From: JALZDI01 sp965653225
GTDB lineage: Bacteria > Actinomycetota > Actinomycetes > Propionibacteriales > Nocardioidaceae
Assembly (NCBI GenBank): GCA_965653225.1
Contig: CBFGZI010000113.1
Span: forward strand, 1-11,990
Reading direction: 5' to 3'
Length of the DNA: 11,990 nucleotides
Of the stretch, positions 6,160-11,990 are shown in pieces. The notes under the pieces were generated by a model. It did not search any database, had not been told where the DNA came from, and saw only the letters and a program-made list of their open reading frames with translations. Made by a program: the position numbers and the translations under genes. Positions within the stretch are counted from its first letter, which is position 1. Each line of letters begins with the position of its first letter.

Positions 6160-6717
6160 ATGGCTCGCATCTCGCTGAACCCGCCCCGGTCACTGGCCGT
6201 GCGGATGGTGGAGGTCTACTCCAAGCGCCAGTACGGCAAGGTGCTCGAACCCGCGCTGGCGTTCGGCCACAACACCAAGGTCCTCATGGCGTACCTGCGC
6301 TTCGAGCAGAAGGTCGCGAAGTGGAAGAACCTCGACCCCGGCCTCAAGACCCTCGCCGAGATGGTCGTGTCGGCCCGGATCGGCTGCGAGTGGTGCATGG
6401 ACTTCGGCTACTGGGCCTCCCAGCAGATCGGGATGTCGCCGGACAAGGCAAGCAAGGTGCCGTCCTGGCGTGAGCACCGCGACGCGTTCACCGAGCTCGA
6501 GCTGCTGGTGCTGGAGTACGCCGAGGCGATGACCGCGACTCCCCCGGCGGTGTCCGACGACCTGTCCGCGCGGCTGCAGAAGGAGCTCGGCGAGAAGGCG
6601 TTCGTCGAGCTGACCATGATGGCGGCCATCGAGAACCTGCGCTCGCGGGTCAACAGCGCCTTCGGCCTCACCGGGCAGGGGTTCGCCGACCAGTGCGAGA
6701 TCCGGCCGGTGTCGTGA
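6160..6717 (+). CDS. Carboxymuconolactone decarboxylase / AhpD-like family protein
   Basis: A 185-residue, mostly helical cytoplasmic protein of the CMD/AhpD superfamily. The core (about 55-100) has E67 and a CEWC redox-type pair (C76, C79), suggesting thiol-disulfide or peroxide-related chemistry. The histidine that follows the second cysteine by four positions in AhpD is glycine here (G83, in CMDFGYW), so AhpD-like proton relay is not assured. AAGGAGG (6148-6154) precedes the ATG by 5 nt, a strong ribosome site. Its stop overlaps the start of the ECF sigma gene by 4 bp, meaning cotranscription and probably translational coupling. CMD proteins are a standard partner class of ECF41 sigma factors, so this is the likely regulon target. 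The substrate is unknown. Confidence 0.85.
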   Translation: MARISLNPPRSLAVRMVEVYSKRQYGKVLEPALAFGHNTKVLMAYLRFEQKVAKWKNLDPGLKTLAEMVVSARIGCEWCMDFGYWASQQIGMSPDKASKVPSWREHRDAFTELELLVLEYAEAMTATPPAVSDDLSARLQKELGEKAFVELTMMAAIENLRSRVNSAFGLTGQGFADQCEIRPVS

Positions 6718-7592
6718 CCGCGACCAAGGCACAGGTGTTCGAGGAGCACCGCCGCACCCTGTTCGGCATCGCGTACCGGATGCTGGGCAGCGTCGCCGAC
6801 GCCGAGGACATCGTCCAGGAGGCGTGGCTGCGCTGGGACGGTGCCGAAGCCGACGTGCAGAACCCACGCGCCTACCTGACGCGTACGGTCACCAACCTGT
6901 CGCTGAACCATCTGGGCTCGGCCACCGTGCGGCGCGAGGAGTACGTCGGGCCGTGGCTGCCGGAGCCGCTGGTCACCGAGCCCGACGCCAGCCACGACGT
7001 CGAGCAGGCGGAGTCGGTGTCGCTGGCGATGCTTGTCGTCATGGAGACACTTTCACCGCTGGAGCGGGCGGTGTTCGTGCTCAAGGACGTGTTCGGGTTC
7101 CCGTACTCCGAGATCGCCCGCGTGCTCGACCGTTCGGAGGCATCGGTCCGGCAGGTCGCCCACCGGGCCCGCTCGCACGTACAGGCGCGGCGCCCGCGCT
7201 ATTCGGCGCCCGACGAGGTGCGGGAGGTGACCGAGCGGTTCCTGCAGGCCTGCCTGGGTGGCGACATGAACCAGATGATGGAGCTGCTGGCACCCGACGT
7301 GACGGCGTGGACCGACGGTGGCGGCAAGGTCAAGGCGGCGCTGCGTCCACTGCACGGCGCCGACAACGTCGCCCGCTGGCTGTTCGGCGTGCTGGGCCGG
7401 CAGGAGGCAGAGGTGAGCGCCCGCTTCGCCGACGTGAACGGGCAGCCGGGCATCGTCATGCTGCTCGACGGCCAGCCGGACGCGGTCGGTGTCCTCGACG
7501 TCGCGGACGGGCGGATCACCGGGCTGCGCCTGGTCCGCAACCCCGACAAGCTGCACGGCCTGTCGTTGCGTCCGTCAGAGGGTGCGCAGTAG
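6714..7592 (+). CDS. ECF41-type RNA polymerase sigma factor with SnoaL-like C-terminal domain
   Basis: A 292-residue extracytoplasmic-function sigma factor. Sigma region 2 spans about 5-70 (LFGIAYRMLGSVADAEDIVQEAWLR), the linker carries WLPEPL (81-86), and region 4 spans about 105-160 (LSPLERAVFVLKDVFGFPYSEIA). A SnoaL/NTF2-like extension of about 130 residues contains DGGGK (201-205) and NPDKL (276-280). These three motifs mark group ECF41, in which the extension itself modulates activity in place of a separate anti-sigma factor; none is encoded nearby. GTG 6714 is chosen because it overlaps the upstream stop (GTGA); an in-frame GTG at 6693 would overlap by 25 bp. Mycobacterial SigJ is a relative of similar build. 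The stop codon lies within a strong hairpin. Confidence 0.93.
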   Translation: MTATKAQVFEEHRRTLFGIAYRMLGSVADAEDIVQEAWLRWDGAEADVQNPRAYLTRTVTNLSLNHLGSATVRREEYVGPWLPEPLVTEPDASHDVEQAESVSLAMLVVMETLSPLERAVFVLKDVFGFPYSEIARVLDRSEASVRQVAHRARSHVQARRPRYSAPDEVREVTERFLQACLGGDMNQMMELLAPDVTAWTDGGGKVKAALRPLHGADNVARWLFGVLGRQEAEVSARFADVNGQPGIVMLLDGQPDAVGVLDVADGRITGLRLVRNPDKLHGLSLRPSEGAQ

Positions 7593-7613
7593 CGAACCCC
7601 TCGACGGACGCAA
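7566..7613. terminator. Bidirectional terminator hairpin between sigma factor and helY
   Basis: A perfect 11-bp inverted repeat (TTGCGTCCGTC at 7566-7576, GACGGACGCAA at 7603-7613) continues inward as GAGGGT (7578-7583) opposite ACCCCTC (7596-7602) with one bulge, leaving a loop of about 12 nt that holds the sigma-factor TAG stop. It sits between two convergent genes whose stops are 39 bp apart, the place for a two-way terminator. No T-run follows on either strand, which is common for actinobacterial hairpin terminators. Confidence 0.75.
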
Positions 7614-7631
7614 GGGCGGCGCCGGAGGTCG

Positions 7632-10388
7632 TCACGAAGACACCGACGAGTACGCCACGACACCGCGGCGAAGCGATCCCGACGTCAGCCGAGCCGTCCG
7701 CCGCAGCGGCGTGTCGCCGGCCGCGTCGGCGACCTGGTCGGTGAGGTCCAGCAGCTGCTTGACCCAGCGCACGAAGTCGCCTGCGGCCAGGTCGGTCTCG
7801 GTGAGCACGTCGTCCAGCGTGGCACCGTTGGCCCAGCGGAAGGCCCCCCAGGCGAAGCCGAGGTCGGGCTCGCGCAGGAACTGCAGCCCGTGGTCGCGCT
7901 CCAGCGCGTCGAGGTGACCCCAGGTATCGACCATGTGGGCGAGCACGTCCCGCACACGGCCGCGCGGCAGCCGCGGCGGGCCCGCGTCGTCGGGACGCCG
8001 AGACTCGTACGCCAGGGCCGACAGCGCGGCGGCGAGCTCGGCGGGGTCGAGCTCGTCCCAGAGTCCCTCGCGCAGGCACTCCGCGGCGACCAGGTCCATC
8101 TCGGTGTAGATGCGCGTCAGGCGCTCCCCGGCCGGCGTGATGCGGTCACCCTGCAGGTAGTCGAGCTCCTCGAGGACCTCGCAGACACGGTCGAACTGGC
8201 GCGCGATCGTGTTGGTGCGCTGCTCGATGCGCCGCTGGAGCTTGTGCGCCTCGCCGCGCAGCTTGAAGTACCGCTCCGCCCAGCGGGCATGGTCCTCGCG
8301 GTCGGGGCACTGGTGGCACGGGTGCGCCCGCAGCCGGGTGCGCAGCTCCTGAACCTCGAGCTCGTCCGCGGCGCCAGCGGCGGCCACGTCGCGCTTGCGG
8401 GTGCGCCGCTCCTCGAGGTGGCCGGCCTTGGTGCGCAGCGTCGAGGCGAGGTCGCGCCGCTGCTGCGGGTTGCGCGCGTTGAACGAGCGGGGCACCCGAA
8501 GGCGCATCAGCGACCTCACCGGGGTCGGGAAGTCGCCGACGGACAGCCGCCGGGCGTGCCGGTCGGCGGTCAGCACCAGCGGCCGCGGGCCGTCGCGCTC
8601 GGACCGGATGCCGGGGTCGATCACCAGCGCCAGGCCGGCCCACTTGCCCGACGGCACGTTGATCACGTCACCGACCCGCAGGTCCTCCAGCGACGCCGCG
8701 GCCTGGTCGCGCCGGTCCGCACGACGCCGCCGGGCCAGCGCGGCCTCCCGCTCCGACAGCTGCCGCCGAAGCTCGGCGTACTCCATGAAGTCGCCCCGGT
8801 CGCACTCGGTCGCCTCCCGGTAGCCCTCCAGCGCCTCCTCGCTCTTGCGCAGCTGGCGGGCGAGGCCGACCACGGCCTTGTCGGCCTGGAACTGCGCGAA
8901 CGAGGCCTCCAGCAGCTCGCGTGCGGTCTCGCGGCCGACCTGCCGGACCAGGTTGACGGCCATGTTGTAGGAGGGCTTGAACGACGAGCGCAGCGGATAC
9001 GTACGTGTGGACGCCAGACCGGCCACCGACCGCGGGTCGAGGCCGGGCTGCCAGAGCACGACACCGTGCCCCTCCACGTCGATGCCGCGTCGCCCGGCGC
9101 GGCCGGTGAGCTGGGTGTACTCCCCCGGCGTGATGTCGGCGTGCGTCTCGCCGTTCCACTTCGTCAGCTTCTCCAGCACCACCGAGCGCGCCGGCATGTT
9201 GATGCCCAGGGCCAGCGTCTCGGTCGCGAACACGACCTTGACCAGCCCGCGGGCGAACAGCGTCTCCACGACCTCCTTGAAGGTCGGCAGCAGGCCCGCG
9301 TGGTGCGCTGCGACGCCGCGCTCGAGCCCCTCGGCCCAGTCGTGGAACCCGAGCACGTGCAGGTCCTCGTCGGGCAGGTCCCGGGTCTCCTTCTCCACGA
9401 AGGCCCGGATCTCGACCCGCTCCTCCGCGGTGGTCAGCCGCAGGTTGGCGTTGAGGCACTGGGCCACCGCGGCGTCACAGCCCACCCGGCTGAAGATGAA
9501 CACGATCGCGGGCAGCAGGCCGGCAGCGTCGAGGCGGTCGACCACGTCGATGCGGTTGGGCGTGTACGCACGCCGCGGCCGGCTGCGCTGGTAGCTCGCC
9601 TTCGCGCCACGGTTGCGTGGCTGCCGGAAGTCACGGGTACGCCGTGAGCGCCAGTCGTCGCGGGCGACCTGGGCCAGCCGGGGGTTGACCTTCACCTCGC
9701 CGTCGCGGTCGGCCTCGTCGGCGAACAGGTCGAACAGCCGCCGGCCCACCATCACGTGCTGGTACAGCGGCACCGGACGGCGCTCCTCGACGATCGTGGT
9801 CGTGTCGCCGCGCACGGTCGACAGCCACTCGCCGAACTCCTCCGCGTTGGACACGGTGGCCGACAGCGACACCAGGGAGACGGAGTCGGGGAGGTGGATG
9901 ATGACCTCCTCCCACACGGCGCCGCGGAACCGGTCGGCGAGGTAGTGCACCTCGTCCATGACCACGTAGCCGAGCCCCTGCAGGGTGGACGACCCGGCGT
10001 AGAGCATGTTGCGCAGCACCTCTGTCGTCATCACGACCACAGGTGCCTCTCCGTTGACGCTGTTGTCGCCGGTGAGCAGGCCGACCTGCTCGGCGCCGTA
10101 GCGGCGGACCAGGTCGTTGAACTTCTGGTTCGACAGCGCCTTGATCGGGGTGGTGTAGAAGCACTTGCGGCCGGTGCGCATCGCCAGGTGGACCGCGAAC
10201 TCGCCGACGATGGTCTTTCCCGAACCGGTGGGCGCGGCCACCAGCACCCCGTGGCCGGCCTCGAGCTCGGCGCAGGCCTGCATCTGGAAGTCGTCGAGCT
10301 CGAAGTCGTAGAGGTCGCGGAACTCCGCGAGAGCGGGCTTGCGCTGGTCGGCCCTGAACCGCGCGTACCGCTCGGCCGGAGAGCTCAT
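7632..10388 (-). CDS. helY: Ski2/Mtr4-like DExH RNA helicase HelY
   Basis: A 918-residue superfamily 2 ATPase of the Ski2-like group, close to the usual length of actinobacterial HelY. RecA domain 1 has Walker A APTGSGKT (52-59), motif Ia near TPIKAL, the DEVH box (145-148) and SAT (176-178). RecA domain 2 has TETLALGINMPA (389-400) and motif VI QLTGRAGRRG (426-435). Between the two domains is an arginine-rich stretch (about 245-275). The C-terminal half has a CHQCPDREDH segment (691-700) that could bind a metal, then a helical domain ending RRGVVAYSSV. Its probable role is RNA unwinding or turnover; in vivo substrates are not well defined. No Shine-Dalgarno precedes ATG 10388. TAGCCT (10400-10395), whose TAG is the dagK stop, lies 6 nt upstream, so a leaderless transcript is possible besides read-through from dagK 9 bp away. 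Confidence 0.93.
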   Translation of the reverse strand: MSSPAERYARFRADQRKPALAEFRDLYDFELDDFQMQACAELEAGHGVLVAAPTGSGKTIVGEFAVHLAMRTGRKCFYTTPIKALSNQKFNDLVRRYGAEQVGLLTGDNSVNGEAPVVVMTTEVLRNMLYAGSSTLQGLGYVVMDEVHYLADRFRGAVWEEVIIHLPDSVSLVSLSATVSNAEEFGEWLSTVRGDTTTIVEERRPVPLYQHVMVGRRLFDLFADEADRDGEVKVNPRLAQVARDDWRSRRTRDFRQPRNRGAKASYQRSRPRRAYTPNRIDVVDRLDAAGLLPAIVFIFSRVGCDAAVAQCLNANLRLTTAEERVEIRAFVEKETRDLPDEDLHVLGFHDWAEGLERGVAAHHAGLLPTFKEVVETLFARGLVKVVFATETLALGINMPARSVVLEKLTKWNGETHADITPGEYTQLTGRAGRRGIDVEGHGVVLWQPGLDPRSVAGLASTRTYPLRSSFKPSYNMAVNLVRQVGRETARELLEASFAQFQADKAVVGLARQLRKSEEALEGYREATECDRGDFMEYAELRRQLSEREAALARRRRADRRDQAAASLEDLRVGDVINVPSGKWAGLALVIDPGIRSERDGPRPLVLTADRHARRLSVGDFPTPVRSLMRLRVPRSFNARNPQQRRDLASTLRTKAGHLEERRTRKRDVAAAGAADELEVQELRTRLRAHPCHQCPDREDHARWAERYFKLRGEAHKLQRRIEQRTNTIARQFDRVCEVLEELDYLQGDRITPAGERLTRIYTEMDLVAAECLREGLWDELDPAELAAALSALAYESRRPDDAGPPRLPRGRVRDVLAHMVDTWGHLDALERDHGLQFLREPDLGFAWGAFRWANGATLDDVLTETDLAAGDFVRWVKQLLDLTDQVADAAGDTPLRRTARLTSGSLRRGVVAYSSVSS

Positions 10389-10397
10389 GGTCGCAGG

Positions 10398-11279
10398 CTA
10401 TCCCGCCGCGACGAACACCCTGAGGGCGCGGGGCGCCACCTCCACCGTCAGCGGCAGCTGCCCGAGACGCTCGCCGTCGGCGTACGCCGCGATGCCGGGT
10501 GCGGCCACCGAGACCCGGGTCGCCCGGTGGTGCTCGTACTGCGGGTGGGTGACGTGGGTGCCGTTGAACAGCCGCGGGAAGACCCGGACCAGCTCGACCT
10601 TGCCGACCGGCTTGATCACGACCACGTCGAGGCGGCCGTCGTCGAGCAGAGCGCCCTCGCAGATCCGCAGACCGCCGCCGTACGAGGGCCCGTTGCCCAC
10701 CGCCACCAGTGTGGCATCGAGGTCGTGACGGGCTCCGTCGAGCTCGAGCGTGAACCGCGTCGGCTCGAACGTGCGCAGCTGCGCGGCGACCGCGATGTTG
10801 TAGCGCATCTGCCCTCGCGGCCACGTCATGGCGTTGGCGCGCTCGTTGACCTGGGAGTCGAAGCCCGCGGCGAGCACGGTGGCGAAGTACCGGCTCCCGG
10901 CACGACCGAGGTCCATGCTCCGGACCCGTCCGGTCGTGACAACGCGCGCGGCGGCCGCGGGGTCGCGGCGAGGCACGCCGAGGTAGCGGGCCACGTCGTT
11001 GCCGGTGCCGGCGGGCACCACGCCGAGCGGCACGCCGGTGCCGGCCAGGTGCTGCACGGCGAGATGGACCAGGCCGTCGCCGCCCACCACGACCAGCCCG
11101 TCGGGGGCTTCGGCCAGCGCAGCGGCGGCCAGGTCGTCGGCCTCGTCGGCGTCGCGCCCGACCAGCTCACGCACGCGATGGCCGTCCTCGCGCAGGGTGG
11201 CGGCGGCGATCCGGCCGACGCGCCCGCCGCGGCCACGCCCGGCGGTGGGGTTGACCAGCAGTGCGATCTCCGACGTCAC
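10398..11279 (-). CDS. Diacylglycerol/lipid kinase family protein (YegS/DagK type)
   Basis: A 293-residue soluble lipid kinase of the DAGK catalytic-domain family, phosphorylating diacylglycerol or a related lipid with ATP at the membrane surface. The N-terminus has LLVNPTAGRG (7-16); the nucleotide site shows GGDG (66-69) and PAGTGND (89-95). The C-terminal beta-sandwich has GGGLRICEGALLDDGRLDVV (201-220) and the DGE near 268-270. The GTG start at 11279 has no ribosome site; TAACCT (11291-11286) ends 6 nt before it, suggesting a leaderless start in addition to operon read-through. It follows the small unknown gene by 16 bp and precedes helY by 9 bp. The exact lipid substrate cannot be read from sequence. 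Confidence 0.9.
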   Translation of the reverse strand: MTSEIALLVNPTAGRGRGGRVGRIAAATLREDGHRVRELVGRDADEADDLAAAALAEAPDGLVVVGGDGLVHLAVQHLAGTGVPLGVVPAGTGNDVARYLGVPRRDPAAAARVVTTGRVRSMDLGRAGSRYFATVLAAGFDSQVNERANAMTWPRGQMRYNIAVAAQLRTFEPTRFTLELDGARHDLDATLVAVGNGPSYGGGLRICEGALLDDGRLDVVVIKPVGKVELVRVFPRLFNGTHVTHPQYEHHRATRVSVAAPGIAAYADGERLGQLPLTVEVAPRALRVFVAAG

Positions 11280-11285
11280 GCGGAG

Positions 11286-11291
11286 AGGTTA
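11286..11291 (-). promoter_or_regulatory. Candidate leaderless -10 element of the lipid kinase gene
   Basis: TAACCT on the minus strand, followed by 6 nt and the GTG start, with no Shine-Dalgarno. This spacing is typical of actinobacterial leaderless genes. No good -35 hexamer is seen 17-18 nt upstream, so confidence is modest. Confidence 0.35.
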
Positions 11292-11295
11292 CGGG

Positions 11296-11688
11296 TCAGA
11301 GGCGCAGCTGCACGAGGAACTGGGTGGGGTCGGCGCCGACCGCCTTGCTGAACCGCCGCACGGCTTCGCACACCAGGTCGGAGCTGAACTCCGTGCATGG
11401 CACGCCGAGGGTGGTCCTGCCGTCGCGGTCGAGCAGGACCACCTGGCCGTAGTGCCACACCTCGTGCGCCAGATGCCTGTCCTCGTTCTCGCAGACCGGC
11501 TTGGGCCAGGCGACGTCGACGGCGAGCAGGTCGAGCGGCATCTGCTCGCCGCCGTGCAGCGGAGCCAGGCGGCCGTGCATGGTGCCGGTCTGCTCCCGCT
11601 CGCGGGGCTCGTCGGTCACCTGCCAGATCACCTCTACCTCTGCGAGCCAGTCAGGCAGCTCGAAGGGGTCGACCTCCGCCACCGGCAT
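11296..11688 (-). CDS. Small conserved-looking protein of unknown function
   Basis: A 130-residue protein I do not recognise. It is predicted soluble, with no signal peptide or membrane segment. The N-terminus is acidic (about 5-35). The middle is rich in His and Trp (HLAHEVWHYGQVVLLDRDG, 72-90). It has three cysteines (C66, C98, C107). The ATG at 11688 shares one base with the tatC stop (TGATG), and GGAGGA lies 9 nt upstream inside tatC, so it is certainly a translated member of the operon in my view. The kinase gene follows by 16 bp. Codon use is as in its neighbours. Position between tatC and a lipid kinase hints at an envelope-linked job, which is only inference. Confidence 0.75.
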   Translation of the reverse strand: MPVAEVDPFELPDWLAEVEVIWQVTDEPREREQTGTMHGRLAPLHGGEQMPLDLLAVDVAWPKPVCENEDRHLAHEVWHYGQVVLLDRDGRTTLGVPCTEFSSDLVCEAVRRFSKAVGADPTQFLVQLRL

Positions 11689-11990
11689 CAGTCAGGGTCC
11701 TCCAGGGTGCTCGGGCGCTCGTCGTCCGCGTCGTACGCGTAGTCGATCTCGGAGGTCTCGTCGTCAGCCAGACCGCCGAAGCTGTTCCGTCGGGCCCGGC
11801 GCCGGTCGATCACGTGCGCCACCATCTCCGAGATCAGGAACAGGACGGTCAGCGGGATCGCCAGCGCGAGCATGCTGAACGGGTCGGAGGAGGGCGTCGC
11901 CACCGCCGCGAAGATGAAGGCCAGCAGGACGATCCACCGACGCGAGCGCGCGAGCGCCTTCGCGCTGACCACCCCGGCGAGGTTGAGCAG
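11688..11990 (-). CDS. tatC: Sec-independent protein translocase TatC, C-terminal part (runs off right edge)
   Basis: The last 100 residues of the multi-spanning subunit of the twin-arginine translocase, which exports folded proteins. Visible are the short loop LLNLAGVVSAKALARSRR, membrane segment 5 (about 19-31 of the fragment, WIVLLAFIFAAVA), the TPSSDPFSM turn typical of TatC, and membrane segment 6 (about 40-58). A cytoplasmic tail follows, rich in Asp and Glu after an arginine patch (RRRARR). The tail of roughly 40 residues is longer than in enteric TatC, as is usual in actinobacteria. It is the first seen gene of a four-gene minus-strand run; tatA is expected further right, outside the window. 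Confidence 0.92.
   Translation of the reverse strand: MLNLAGVVSAKALARSRRWIVLLAFIFAAVATPSSDPFSMLALAIPLTVLFLISEMVAHVIDRRRARRNSFGGLADDETSEIDYAYDADDERPSTLEDPD

Noticed and set aside
6693..6713. Earlier GTG start for the sigma factor
   Set aside because: It adds seven residues with no sigma-factor similarity and needs a longer overlap; the GTGA overlap at 6714 is the more typical coupled start.
1..11990. Mobile element, prophage or defence island
   Set aside because: No transposase, integrase, terminal inverted repeats, tRNA-type attachment site or defence-family gene is visible; all genes share high-GC codon use.

Overview
This is a high-GC chromosomal segment of an actinomycete. Nocardioidaceae or a close relative is my best guess from gene content and codon use; no rRNA or marker gene fixes the genus. 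I see no transposase, integrase, phage gene, tRNA, rRNA or CRISPR array. Nine of the eleven genes belong to families I recognise with fair certainty. The 11th-gene list is: two edge-truncated genes (kdd on the left, tatC on the right), kamA, an Lrp/AsnC regulator, a binding-protein/VWA membrane protein, a 5'-3' exonuclease, a carboxymuconolactone-decarboxylase-like protein, an ECF41-type sigma factor, helY, a lipid/diacylglycerol kinase and one small unknown protein.

Left block (1-2941): L-erythro-3,5-diaminohexanoate dehydrogenase (kdd, minus strand) and lysine 2,3-aminomutase (kamA, plus strand) diverge from a 178-bp region that carries a perfect 6-4-6 palindrome between plausible promoters. 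Both enzymes belong to the beta-lysine / 3,5-diaminohexanoate route of lysine breakdown. Convergent with kamA is an Lrp/AsnC-type regulator that could control it (inference). The kamA-Lrp gap is filled with short duplications, including a perfect 31-bp tandem repeat.

Middle block (2968-7592): a membrane-anchored protein combining a solute-binding-like domain with a C-terminal VWA/MIDAS domain sits upstream of the Lrp gene on the same strand; its cytoplasmic N-terminus carries a three-residue (9-bp) repeat. A 420-bp non-coding region with direct and inverted repeats separates it from a divergent stand-alone 5'-3' exonuclease with a full set of catalytic acidic residues. Next come a carboxymuconolactone-decarboxylase-like gene and an ECF41 sigma factor overlapping by 4 bp. 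A sequence resembling the reported ECF41 promoter lies just upstream of the pair, so the cassette may be self-activating.

Right block (7632-11990, minus strand): tatC, a 130-residue unknown, a YegS/DagK-type kinase and the Ski2-like helicase helY run in that transcriptional order with 1-16-bp spacings, a probable operon. A 48-bp hairpin lies between the convergent sigma factor and helY, and the sigma factor's stop codon falls in its loop. As I recall, helY next to tatC and near a convergent 5'-3' exonuclease is an old actinobacterial arrangement, so the decarboxylase/ECF41 pair looks like an insertion into a conserved neighbourhood.

Several minus-strand genes (Lrp, dagK, helY) lack a Shine-Dalgarno and have a TAnnnT hexamer 6-7 nt before a possible start codon, as expected of leaderless actinobacterial transcripts.
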